Shown: positions 13,762 to 20,068 of the stretch, piece after piece
How the letters are laid out: every line of letters begins with the position of its first letter
Numbering within the stretch: the stretch's first letter is position 1
From: Balneolaceae bacterium
GTDB lineage: Bacteria; Bacteroidota; Rhodothermia; Balneolales; Balneolaceae
Length of the DNA: 20,068 bases
Direction of reading: 5' to 3'
Assembly: GCA_007123785.1 (NCBI GenBank)
Contig: SLGL01000249.1
Span: 1-20,068, forward strand
Notes under the pieces: model-generated
Told to the model about the DNA's origin: nothing
The model's database searches: none
The model's input: only the letters and a program-made list of their open reading frames with translations
Position numbers and translations under genes: made by a program

Positions 13762-16700
13762 TTAATGTTTTGTCAGTGTTTCATCTAAATTAAAAATGGC
13801 ACTTGCCAGGATTGTTCTGGCGGCTACTTCAACCGAATCGAGTTCGGGATCTGCAGGATACTCACCTGTTTTCAGCAACTCTTCAGCTAATTCGGGTTCG
13901 GATTTATAGGTTTGATATTCCTCTTCAAAAAGTTCAGTCAGAATCGAAAGCTCCCTCTCATTCGGCTTGCGCGATACGGCAGCCCGGAACGCAAAGGTGA
14001 TCTGTTCATCGAGGCTTTCGCCGCCCTCTTTAAGCATCCGTTCGGCCAGCAGCCGGGATGACTCCACATAAATAGGGTCATTCAGAGTGTGGAGAGCCTG
14101 AAGCGGGGTGCTGGTGGCTTCCCGCTGGACAGTGGGATGTGTACGCATGGCGGCATCGAAGGTGGTCATACCGGGCGGGGGTACAGTCCGTTTCCAGAAG
14201 GTGTAGAGACTTCTCCGATAGAGATTTTCTCCGCTGTCCTGGAAGTATTCGGTGAGGTGCCGGCCCGAAGTGGTCTCTTCCCACAATCCATCGGGCTGAT
14301 AGGGAAATACACTGGGGCCGCCAACTTCATCCACCAGCAGGCCGCTTGCAAGCAGCGCGTTATCGCGGATCATTTCGGCGGTCATCCGGTAACGCGGACC
14401 CCGTGCGAGAAGCCGGTTATTGGGATCTCTTTCAAGCATATCCGGCGCTATAATTGATGATTGCTGATAGGTTGCCGACATCACCATCGTTTTGAGCAGT
14501 TCCTTTAAATTCCAGCCGCTTTCACGGAATTCCACGGCCAGCCAGTCGAGAAGTTCGGGGTGGCTTGGCATCGAACCCTGGTTCCCGAAATCATCCGGTG
14601 TATCCACAAGGCCGGTTCCGAAGAGCATCTGCCAGTACCGGTTGACAAGAACACGGGCAGTGAGCGGATTTTCATCATGCATAATCCATTTGGCCAGCCC
14701 GAGACGGTTTTGCGGAAACTCTTCGGGAAACTCCAGGATGCTCGTCGGAACCCCGGGGTAAACCACTTCGCCAAGCTGATCGTACATACCACGTTCACGG
14801 ATATAGGAGGTGCGGCGGTTGAGCCGCTCTTCCATCACCATCACTTCGGGAAGAGTGTCTTTTACACTGCTCAGCTCTTCTCTATAATTTCGGAGGTTTT
14901 CTTTCTGTTCATTGATTTCCGGATCGGCGTGAAGGAGATAGTGACTGAAAAGAATCGTTTTTTCTTCGTCACTCATCTGTGAAGGTACTGCAGCCAGGAT
15001 CCGGTTCAATTTCTGTTGGTTGTCAGAGAGCATAAGGGCTTCGGCTGAGCTGATCTCGCGTTCGTACAGACGCACTTCATCGATTCGCATTCCTTCATAA
15101 CGCATCGACTCGAACGAATGGCGGTGGCCAATCAGAAAATTCTGAGAGCCGTAACGCGGTTCGTCATACGGAATCATAATATTTTTGAACAAATTGTCGT
15201 GTTCGGTGTGCAGTGGCTGAGATTCCCCGTTCACGTAAATCTCTATGCCTTCGGCTCTGCTTGATCCGTTGTAGGTAACTGAAACATGGCTCCATTCACC
15301 CGGTTTAAGCGGATCGTTTGTGAGGACCTGGATTGAATTAAATGGCCAGCCGTGAGCCAGCCTCATAGATACGCGGTGGTTAAACAGAGAGACGTCATAC
15401 CCGCGGTGTCCGATAAAGATGGCTCCTTTTTTTACAAGTACCGGAACTTCACCGGTCGATTCGGGCGGATAAATCCAGAAGCTCAGAGAAAACGGATCGG
15501 TTCGGTCAAAACGAGCAAACTCCCGAGGGAGGTTCAGAGCATTTCCGTGACGAAATTCGATGGATCCGCCGTTTACACCCTCCTTTTCTTCCAGGCTGCC
15601 GGTAATCCAGGCGGTAAGCAGGCTGTCGCGTCCCTGCACAACTACAGCGCTGTCTCCCTGGATAGAGTCAAAACTCATATAGGCATAAAGGCCTTCGTTT
15701 TCTGTTTCGAGTTGTTCAGCAAGAGCGGGCTGAGACAGCCATTCATTAAACGCATCGGCTTGGCTGGATTTCAGCCGGTTCAAAACATCTTCATTTTCAG
15801 AAATGCGGCTTTCGAGATAGGTGATCAGTTCGTCGGTTTCGTCATCCGGCAACAAGATAGTAGGGCCCGCAGCACCGCGGTTGGGAATCTGTCCGATATC
15901 GTTGATATTGTCGAAAAATGCAGCAAGTTCATAATACTCTTTTTCGGAGACGGGATCGTATTTGTGATCGTGGCAGCGGGCGCATTGCATGGTTATAGCG
16001 AGAAAAGCGGTTCCGGTGGTCTGCACACGATCGGCCACATACTCCACGCGATATTCCTCACCTATGATTCCCCCTTCCTGGCTCTGCTGATGAGCACGAC
16101 CGAATCCGGTAGCCAGGCGCTGTTCACGAGTTGCATCCGGCAGCAGGTCTCCGGCAAGCTGCCAGGTTGCAAATTGATCAAACGGCATGTTTCGATTAAA
16201 TGCGCTGATGACCCACTCCCGCCAGGGCCACATCTCGTTGGCGCCATCGTCCTGGTAGCCATGGGTGTCGGCATAGCGGGCCACATCGAGCCATTCGGTA
16301 GCAAGGCGTTCACCGTATGAGTGGGAAGCCAGCAGGCGGTCTACCGCTTTTTCATACGCATCGGGCGAATCATCCTCCAGGAATCGGTCCAGTTCTTCGA
16401 TGGTGGGAGGAAGCCCGGTCAGGTCAAACGAGACACGGCGAAGGAGGATTTCACGGTTTGCACGGTCTGAGGGAGATACTCCCGCAGCTTCAATTTTTTC
16501 AAGGGTAAAATAGTCAATCTCATTTTGTGGCCATTCTGCATTTGAGACTTGAGGTAACTCCGGTTTTTCCGGCGCAATAAATGCCCAGTGCGGCTGATAT
16601 TCAGCACCCTGATCAATCCATTTTTTGATAAGGGCAATTTCACGGTTGGTCAGGCTCAGGTTGGATGTGGGGGGCGGCATCATATAATCGGGGTCGTCCG

Positions 16701-17037
16701 AGATGATGCGACGGTAGATTTCGCTCGCATTGGCGTTGCCGGGGACGATGGCAGACTTTCTGTTGTCACTTTCAAGGGGAGAAAAAGCGCCCTCCTCCGT
16801 ATCAAGGCGGAGGGTGGCTTCACGAGCCATTTCATCGGGGCCGTGGCAGGCAAAACAGGTGTCAGACAAAATACCGCGAATATGTTGATTAAAATCCACA
16901 ACTTCAGGCAGAGGTTCTTCTCCTTCGGCAAGCCTGGGTACATCGGAAGAGCAACCCGCCAAAAGCAGCATCAGGCCTGACAAAATGAAGATTGAACAAC
17001 TACTTACAGAGGAATTTTGAATGTCTGACATCACCAT
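13762..17037 (-). CDS. PSCyt1-DUF1549-LamG-DUF1553 lipoprotein (PSD1 family)
   Basis: A 1091-residue multi-domain lipoprotein. The signal ends in the lipobox LLLAGC (Cys29). Residues ~45-145 form a PSCyt1 cytochrome domain with CFACH (61-65) and a candidate Met ligand in YMMPPP. DUF1549 (~170-380) has EWLDVARYADTHGYQ and a second CxxCH, CARCHDHKYDP (352-356). A LamG/concanavalin-like domain lies at ~445-665 (GLYAYMSFDSIQGDS to MRIDEVRLYEREIS). DUF1553 spans ~770-1035 (NRLGLAKWIM, RVLVNRYWQMLFGTGLVDTP, SMPSHPELLDWLA, TFWKRTVPPPGMTTFDA). This is the hallmark partner of DUF1501 proteins. It is first of three minus-strand genes. An in-frame ATG at 17031 is an equally possible start. The role is unknown; the two haem sites suggest redox chemistry at the cell surface. 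An uninterrupted 3.3-kb frame speaks for good sequence quality here. Confidence 0.92.
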   Translation of the reverse strand: MVMSDIQNSSVSSCSIFILSGLMLLLAGCSSDVPRLAEGEEPLPEVVDFNQHIRGILSDTCFACHGPDEMAREATLRLDTEEGAFSPLESDNRKSAIVPGNANASEIYRRIISDDPDYMMPPPTSNLSLTNREIALIKKWIDQGAEYQPHWAFIAPEKPELPQVSNAEWPQNEIDYFTLEKIEAAGVSPSDRANREILLRRVSFDLTGLPPTIEELDRFLEDDSPDAYEKAVDRLLASHSYGERLATEWLDVARYADTHGYQDDGANEMWPWREWVISAFNRNMPFDQFATWQLAGDLLPDATREQRLATGFGRAHQQSQEGGIIGEEYRVEYVADRVQTTGTAFLAITMQCARCHDHKYDPVSEKEYYELAAFFDNINDIGQIPNRGAAGPTILLPDDETDELITYLESRISENEDVLNRLKSSQADAFNEWLSQPALAEQLETENEGLYAYMSFDSIQGDSAVVVQGRDSLLTAWITGSLEEKEGVNGGSIEFRHGNALNLPREFARFDRTDPFSLSFWIYPPESTGEVPVLVKKGAIFIGHRGYDVSLFNHRVSMRLAHGWPFNSIQVLTNDPLKPGEWSHVSVTYNGSSRAEGIEIYVNGESQPLHTEHDNLFKNIMIPYDEPRYGSQNFLIGHRHSFESMRYEGMRIDEVRLYEREISSAEALMLSDNQQKLNRILAAVPSQMSDEEKTILFSHYLLHADPEINEQKENLRNYREELSSVKDTLPEVMVMEERLNRRTSYIRERGMYDQLGEVVYPGVPTSILEFPEEFPQNRLGLAKWIMHDENPLTARVLVNRYWQMLFGTGLVDTPDDFGNQGSMPSHPELLDWLAVEFRESGWNLKELLKTMVMSATYQQSSIIAPDMLERDPNNRLLARGPRYRMTAEMIRDNALLASGLLVDEVGGPSVFPYQPDGLWEETTSGRHLTEYFQDSGENLYRRSLYTFWKRTVPPPGMTTFDAAMRTHPTVQREATSTPLQALHTLNDPIYVESSRLLAERMLKEGGESLDEQITFAFRAAVSRKPNERELSILTELFEEEYQTYKSEPELAEELLKTGEYPADPELDSVEVAARTILASAIFNLDETLTKH

Positions 17038-17350
17038 TAATCCGGGTAAATCGTTTGGTCAATACAAAGGAATGCTGCTAATTGTATTAATATTCTAAAT
17101 ACAAAAAATGGATAATTAAAAAAAGAATATTATTTGATTAAGGAGCGTCCTTTATTATGAAGATAATTAATTTGAATAATAAAGTATTACAAAATAGATG
17201 GTTACGATATATTGAACAAAATTACTGTGAGCACTGAGCGAAGCAATTCCCGGGAGATGATATCATGGCTAAATAAATACAGAACTCCAGGAATGCAAAG
17301 GCATTTGAATATTGTTTGACAGGCAGTAACAGAATTAAATATAAATATTG
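17038..17350. other. AT-rich 313-bp gap upstream of the PSD1 gene
   Basis: This is markedly AT-rich sequence, presumably holding the promoter of the minus-strand operon. On +, a 26-codon frame begins at ATG 17158 after AAGGAG (17140-17145) but resembles nothing I know. A promoter-like TTGACA/TATAAA pair sits at its right end (separate entry). No RNA gene or repeat was recognised. Confidence 0.5.
17316..17345 (+). promoter_or_regulatory. Promoter-like TTGACA - 18 bp - TATAAA before the SDR fragment
   Basis: TTGACA at 17316-17321 and TATAAA at 17340-17345 are separated by 18 bp and lie directly before ATG 17351, so a transcript would be almost leaderless. It matches the sigma-70 consensus well, but the organism's group often uses other promoter forms and the downstream gene is truncated. 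Confidence 0.35.
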
Positions 17351-17467
17351 ATGCCAGAAAAAATTGCAGTAGTAACAGGGGCAAACTCTGGAATTGGAAA
17401 TATAACCGCCAAAGAACTGGCCCGTCTGGACTATCACATTGTGATGCTGTGCCGAAATCCGGTTTAA
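17351..17467 (+). pseudogene. Truncated short-chain dehydrogenase/reductase, N-terminal 38 codons
   Basis: ATG 17351 opens a 38-codon frame containing VVTGANSGIGNITAKELARL followed by DYHIVMLCRNPV and TAA 17465-17467. This is the first beta-alpha-beta unit of the NAD(P)-binding Rossmann fold of retinol-dehydrogenase-like SDR proteins (TGxxxGIG motif, CRNP cofactor-selectivity turn). The remaining ~200+ residues, including the YxxxK catalytic site, are absent; the sequence runs straight into the end of the epimerase gene on the other strand. It is therefore a deletion remnant. The second Gly-rich turn is slightly altered (GNIT where GxET-like is usual). No function is expected unless the peptide itself is used. 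Confidence 0.75.
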
Positions 17468-17471
17468 CCCA

Positions 17472-17494
17472 CTGTCACTGGTTTCCAGAGTCAG
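17472..17494. terminator. Hairpin between the SDR remnant and the epimerase gene
   Basis: CTGTCACTGG and CCAGAGTCAG pair over 10 positions with two mismatches around a TTT loop, between the two convergent gene ends. Pyrimidine-rich TTTCTCTC follows on +. The minus side has no T run, so terminator function is uncertain. Confidence 0.35.
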
Positions 17495-17500
17495 TTTCTC

Positions 17501-18475
17501 TCATCCCCAAAGTTCGGGTTGCGGGGGATGGACACCGGATTCATCATAACGGAGGGGGTTTGCGCGGTCTTCAGCTAAAAGAAGAGGGCCATCAAGGTCT
17601 GTGACGGCAGCTCCCTGGGCGACAATAACAGCAGGAGCCATGGCAAGGGAAGATCCAACCATGCAACCCACCATAATATCGTAACCTTCTATGCGGGCAG
17701 CGTCACGCAGAGCGAGTGCCTCGGTCAATCCGCCTGTTTTATCAAGCTTGATATTGACCATGTCGTAGCGGCCTTTCAGGGCGGGGAGGCTGTTCCGGTC
17801 GTGGCACGATTCATCGGCACAGACCGGCAGGGGGCGTTCTATCTCTTCCAGAAGTCCGTCTTCACCAGCGGGAAGCGGCTGTTCCACCATCGTTACACCC
17901 AGCCGCAGCAGGTGAGGGGACAGCTCTTTATATACTTCTGCGGTCCAGCCCTCATTTGCATCCACAATAATTCGTGAATCGGGAGCACCTTCACGAACGG
18001 CTTCAAGGCGCGGCATGTCATCCGGAGTGCCCAGCTTGATTTTCAGCAGGGGAAGGTGTGCATTTTTTTCAGCGGCCGCTTTCATCTTTTTCGGCGACGC
18101 GATCGAAAGGGTGAATGCAGTTATTTGAGGTGTGGGTTCAGGCAAGCCGGCCAGCTCCCATACCCGTTTATTTACGGATTTGGCTTCAAGGTCCCACAAG
18201 GCGCAGTCAATGGCATTTCGTGCTGCCCCGGCAGGGAGCATCTCCTGAAGGGCGACACGGTCAAAATCAGGGGGCAGTGAACGGATCTGGTGCGTTACGT
18301 TTTCAATGGTTTCATCGTAGCGGGAGTAGGGAACGCACTCTCCGCGTCCTGTGATTCCATTTTTGGTTACGCATACGGTAATCACTTCGGCATGGGTTCG
18401 CGACCCGCGTGCGATGGTAAAGACCTCTGCGAGTGCAAAGGATTCTGTTCGAATATCAGTCTGAAAGCGGCTCAT
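17501..18475 (-). CDS. dgcA: Enolase-superfamily dipeptide epimerase / N-acetyl-D-glutamate racemase-like (DgcA-like)
   Basis: A 324-residue muconate-lactonising-subgroup enolase. Catalytic features are visible: the K-x-K pair in LLKIKLGT (K145, K147), metal ligands D172 (IIVDANEGW), E198 (MVEQPLP) and D221 (VCADESC), and the opposing Lys in NIKLDKTGG (K243). The N-terminal capping domain has GRGECVPYSRYDET, and ARNAIDCALWDLEAK is the family helix. This architecture fits L-Ala-D/L-Glu epimerases that recycle murein peptides. The partner gene upstream is a DUF1611 protein. That pairing is described for D-glutamate use, with DgcN acetylating D-Glu and DgcA racemising N-acetyl-D-Glu, and makes DgcA the better guess. 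The start codon overlaps the partner's stop by ATGA (18472-18475), so the two are translationally coupled. Substrate remains inference. Confidence 0.8.
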   Translation of the reverse strand: MSRFQTDIRTESFALAEVFTIARGSRTHAEVITVCVTKNGITGRGECVPYSRYDETIENVTHQIRSLPPDFDRVALQEMLPAGAARNAIDCALWDLEAKSVNKRVWELAGLPEPTPQITAFTLSIASPKKMKAAAEKNAHLPLLKIKLGTPDDMPRLEAVREGAPDSRIIVDANEGWTAEVYKELSPHLLRLGVTMVEQPLPAGEDGLLEEIERPLPVCADESCHDRNSLPALKGRYDMVNIKLDKTGGLTEALALRDAARIEGYDIMVGCMVGSSLAMAPAVIVAQGAAVTDLDGPLLLAEDRANPLRYDESGVHPPQPELWG

Positions 18476-19476
18476 TCAAAGGTTTCAAGTGCGTCTACAA
18501 GGCGGGCTGCTCCATGGCGATAGGGATCTGTTGTGGGCAGGTCCATCCGGGATTCAACTTCATTCAGATAATCTTCGGCTTCCTCATCGGAAAGGGCCGC
18601 AGTGTTGACCGAAATGCCAACAACGCGGCAGTCTGGGTTCACCATTTGAGCGGTCTGAAGTGACAGGTCGCGCAGGGCTTCGAGTGTTGGTAATTTAAAA
18701 CCGGGTAATCCACGCATGTGTTCCCGGGTAGGTTCATGGCTGAGAATAAGTGCATCTGGCTGGCCGCCGTGAATGAGAGCAAGCGTTACACCCGAAAAAG
18801 AGATATGAAACAGTGATCCCTGCCCTTCAATCAGGTCCCAGTGGTCGGGATCGTTATCCGGGGTGAGCCACTCAACCGCACCTGCCATAAAATCGGCAGG
18901 AATGGCATCCAGGGGAATTCCCCCACCGGTGATAAGGATTCCGGTTTGTCCGGTGGCGCGGAATGTGGCTTTCATCTTGCGTGCATGCATCTCTTTTTCC
19001 ATTGCCAGGGCAGTGTACATTTTCCCGACCGAGCAGTCGGTGCCCACAGCGAGGCATCGTTTACCGGAACGCCGCACACCGGTTGCAATAGGGAATTCGT
19101 TTTGGGGCACGCGTACATCGAACAGTTCACGGCTGTGTTTGTCTGCGGTTGCAGAAAGCAGATGATCGTTTCGCAATAGTTTGTGCAGGCCTGAGGCAAG
19201 GTCAAAGCCCTGCTCAAGTGCCTGAAGCATCATCTCCTTCCAGGTTTCGGAGATAACCCCTCCGCGGTTGGCCACGCCAATCACCATGGTTTGGGCGCCG
19301 GCATTACGGGCTTCTTCAAGTGTCATGTCGGGAAGGCCGAGATCTGCATTACATCCGTTGAGGCGAAGCTGACCCACAGAGTATTCGGGCCGCCAGTCGC
19401 GTATTCCTTTCGCCACTTTCACGGCAAGCTGATCGGGGGCGTCTCCGAGAAAAAGTAAATAGGGTGTTTTAATCAT
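18472..19476 (-). CDS. dgcN: DUF1611 family protein, D-glutamate N-acetyltransferase DgcN-like
   Basis: A 334-residue DUF1611 protein. It has an N-terminal Rossmann-like domain (LGDAPDQLAVKVAKGIRDW), then IGVANRGG (67-74) and a P-loop-like AVGTDCSVGKMYTALAMEKE (143-162) with G151-K152-M153. FRATGQTGILITGGG, DLIEGQGSLFH and ALILSHEPTREHMRG follow, all typical for the family. Proteins of this family were renamed DgcN for N-acetylation of D-glutamate in marine bacteria; the coupled enolase gene downstream supports that reading. If correct, the pair would convert D-Glu to N-acetyl-L-Glu for the arginine or glutamate pool. ATG 19476 is the first gene of the two-gene unit. It is intact. The substrate is inferred from gene pairing, not seen in the sequence. 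Confidence 0.78.
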   Translation of the reverse strand: MIKTPYLLFLGDAPDQLAVKVAKGIRDWRPEYSVGQLRLNGCNADLGLPDMTLEEARNAGAQTMVIGVANRGGVISETWKEMMLQALEQGFDLASGLHKLLRNDHLLSATADKHSRELFDVRVPQNEFPIATGVRRSGKRCLAVGTDCSVGKMYTALAMEKEMHARKMKATFRATGQTGILITGGGIPLDAIPADFMAGAVEWLTPDNDPDHWDLIEGQGSLFHISFSGVTLALIHGGQPDALILSHEPTREHMRGLPGFKLPTLEALRDLSLQTAQMVNPDCRVVGISVNTAALSDEEAEDYLNEVESRMDLPTTDPYRHGAARLVDALETFE

Positions 19477-19785
19477 AGGTGGTTATAAACTCATACATAG
19501 TGTATCTGACAGCCTCCAAAAATAGCAAGAATAGAGATAAATTACTTGATAATTGGAGAAGGTATTGAGCATAAAAGCGGCTCAGTCCCACTGCGAAATT
19601 CGATTGTGTGCCGACGTTCTATTATCGGGGTCGAGGGATACAGCAATAAGAGGTTCTGCCGGATACATTGTGGGTTAATAGATAAGGTCGATTTGTTCTG
19701 CGACCTGGCAGAGTGATCGGTATTTTTCCGGGTTCCTGTCCGGTGGGATCGCTATGCGGCAAGAGTCGCAATGGTTTACATAAAT
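19477..19785. other. 309-bp gap between dgcN-like and SEC-C genes
   Basis: No confident gene is seen. Two short minus-strand open stretches have protein-like composition: one in phase with and just after the SEC-C stop (NHCDSCRIAIPPDRNPEKYR), ending at about 19677, and one beginning MYPAEPLIAVSLDPDN at about 19667. Neither has a recognisable family. The region presumably carries the promoter of the dgcN-dgcA unit on its left side. Confidence 0.4.
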
Positions 19786-20019
19786 TTAATGACAGTGCTG
19801 ATGAGCATCAGACCAGACGGTGCCGGGAGGGCAATCTGGCTGTGAGCTGCCGGAAACATAGGTGCTGAACAGCCACAAACCGAAGACAAAAAGTATTACG
19901 AGGCCAGCAATACCAAGCCAGGAGCTCTTTTTCTTGTCATCATTGTACTGGCAGCAGTTTTTGTATTTGTTGCCGCTGCCGCAGTGGCACGGGTCATTTC
20001 TTTTGGGTTTATCAGCCAT
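19786..20019 (-). CDS. Small SEC-C motif membrane protein
   Basis: A 77-residue protein from ATG 20019 (MADKPKRNDPCHCGSG). The SEC-C zinc motif CHCGSGNKYKNCC occupies residues ~11-23, with the CxCxSGxxxKxCC pattern that binds zinc and, in SecA, mediates SecB and ribosome contacts. A lysine-rich linker, one hydrophobic segment (WLGIAGLVILFVFGLWLF) and a Cys/His-containing tail (CPPGTVWSDAHQHCH) follow. A longer start at 20064 adds 15 residues (MNDYFFFELLKRTDR) outside the family and is less likely. The tail is the sort seen in small SEC-C proteins of this group, so the end appears natural. It is transcribed leftward and stands alone in the window. The function is unknown. Confidence 0.8.
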   Translation of the reverse strand: MADKPKRNDPCHCGSGNKYKNCCQYNDDKKKSSWLGIAGLVILFVFGLWLFSTYVSGSSQPDCPPGTVWSDAHQHCH

Positions 20020-20068
20020 TCGATCAGTTCTTTTTAATAATTCAAAAAAAAAATAGTCATTCAATTCA

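Noticed and set aside
17158..17238. 26-codon plus-strand frame with AAGGAG upstream
   Set aside because: Low-complexity AT-rich peptide with no recognisable features; the binding-site spacing (12 bases) is long.
19677..19785. In-phase open stretch after the SEC-C stop (possible readthrough extension with a CDSC motif)
   Set aside because: The SEC-C protein already ends in a natural-looking Cys/His tail; the extension is short and unrecognised.

Overview
The window looks like bacterial chromosome from the Bacteroidota/Balneolota-Rhodothermota side of the tree. This is inferred from gene content (DUF1501 and PSCyt1/DUF1549/DUF1553 proteins, DUF456, ApbE, a DgcN/DgcA-like pair), weak ribosome binding sites and standard stop codons; it is not proven. 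It has two halves of very different character.

Left half (1-8052, all genes on +): an accessory defence island built on a type I restriction-modification operon that appears to be dying. Order: hsdM (5' end outside the window), GxxExxY gene 1, hsdS, GxxExxY gene 2, an HTH antitoxin/PIN toxin pair, hsdR, and a YgjP/DUF45 metalloprotease. Each Hsd gene is damaged. hsdM has an in-frame TAA. hsdS has a one-base frameshift in a run of nine A. hsdR has lost its ATPase motor segment, carries another frameshift, probably has a second deletion, and has Gly where the first catalytic Asp of the nuclease is expected. The small genes between them are intact.

The most unusual content is between 1601 and 4361. 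Two families of long imperfect hairpin repeats fill the spaces around the two GxxExxY (PD-(D/E)XK-like) genes. Family 1 (word CACGGAT) brackets GxxExxY-1; family 2 (word TAGGAT) brackets GxxExxY-2 and includes a four-unit tandem array. The families differ in sequence but share one design: about four GGAT words on the left arm, about four ATCC words on the right arm spaced 8-10 nt, and a terminal CAGAC or CTGAC nine or ten nt after the last ATCC. This suggests a REP/RAYT-like or otherwise undescribed element in which each nuclease-like gene travels with its own palindromes.

Boundary (8053-8669): a degraded minus-strand coding remnant, a probable terminator, and two minus-strand tRNA genes, Arg(CCT) and Thr(CGT).

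Right half (8766-20019): ordinary intact chromosomal genes. On + are apbE and a DUF456 membrane protein. On - is a likely operon of a 1091-aa PSCyt1-DUF1549-LamG-DUF1553 lipoprotein, a Tat-exported DUF1501 protein and a DUF2231-cytochrome-LRR membrane protein. Then come a 38-codon fragment of a short-chain dehydrogenase on +, a two-gene minus-strand unit (DUF1611/DgcN-like and enolase-superfamily epimerase/DgcA-like) overlapping by ATGA, and a small SEC-C zinc-motif membrane protein. That these long genes are intact argues against sequencing error as the general cause of the broken hsd genes.
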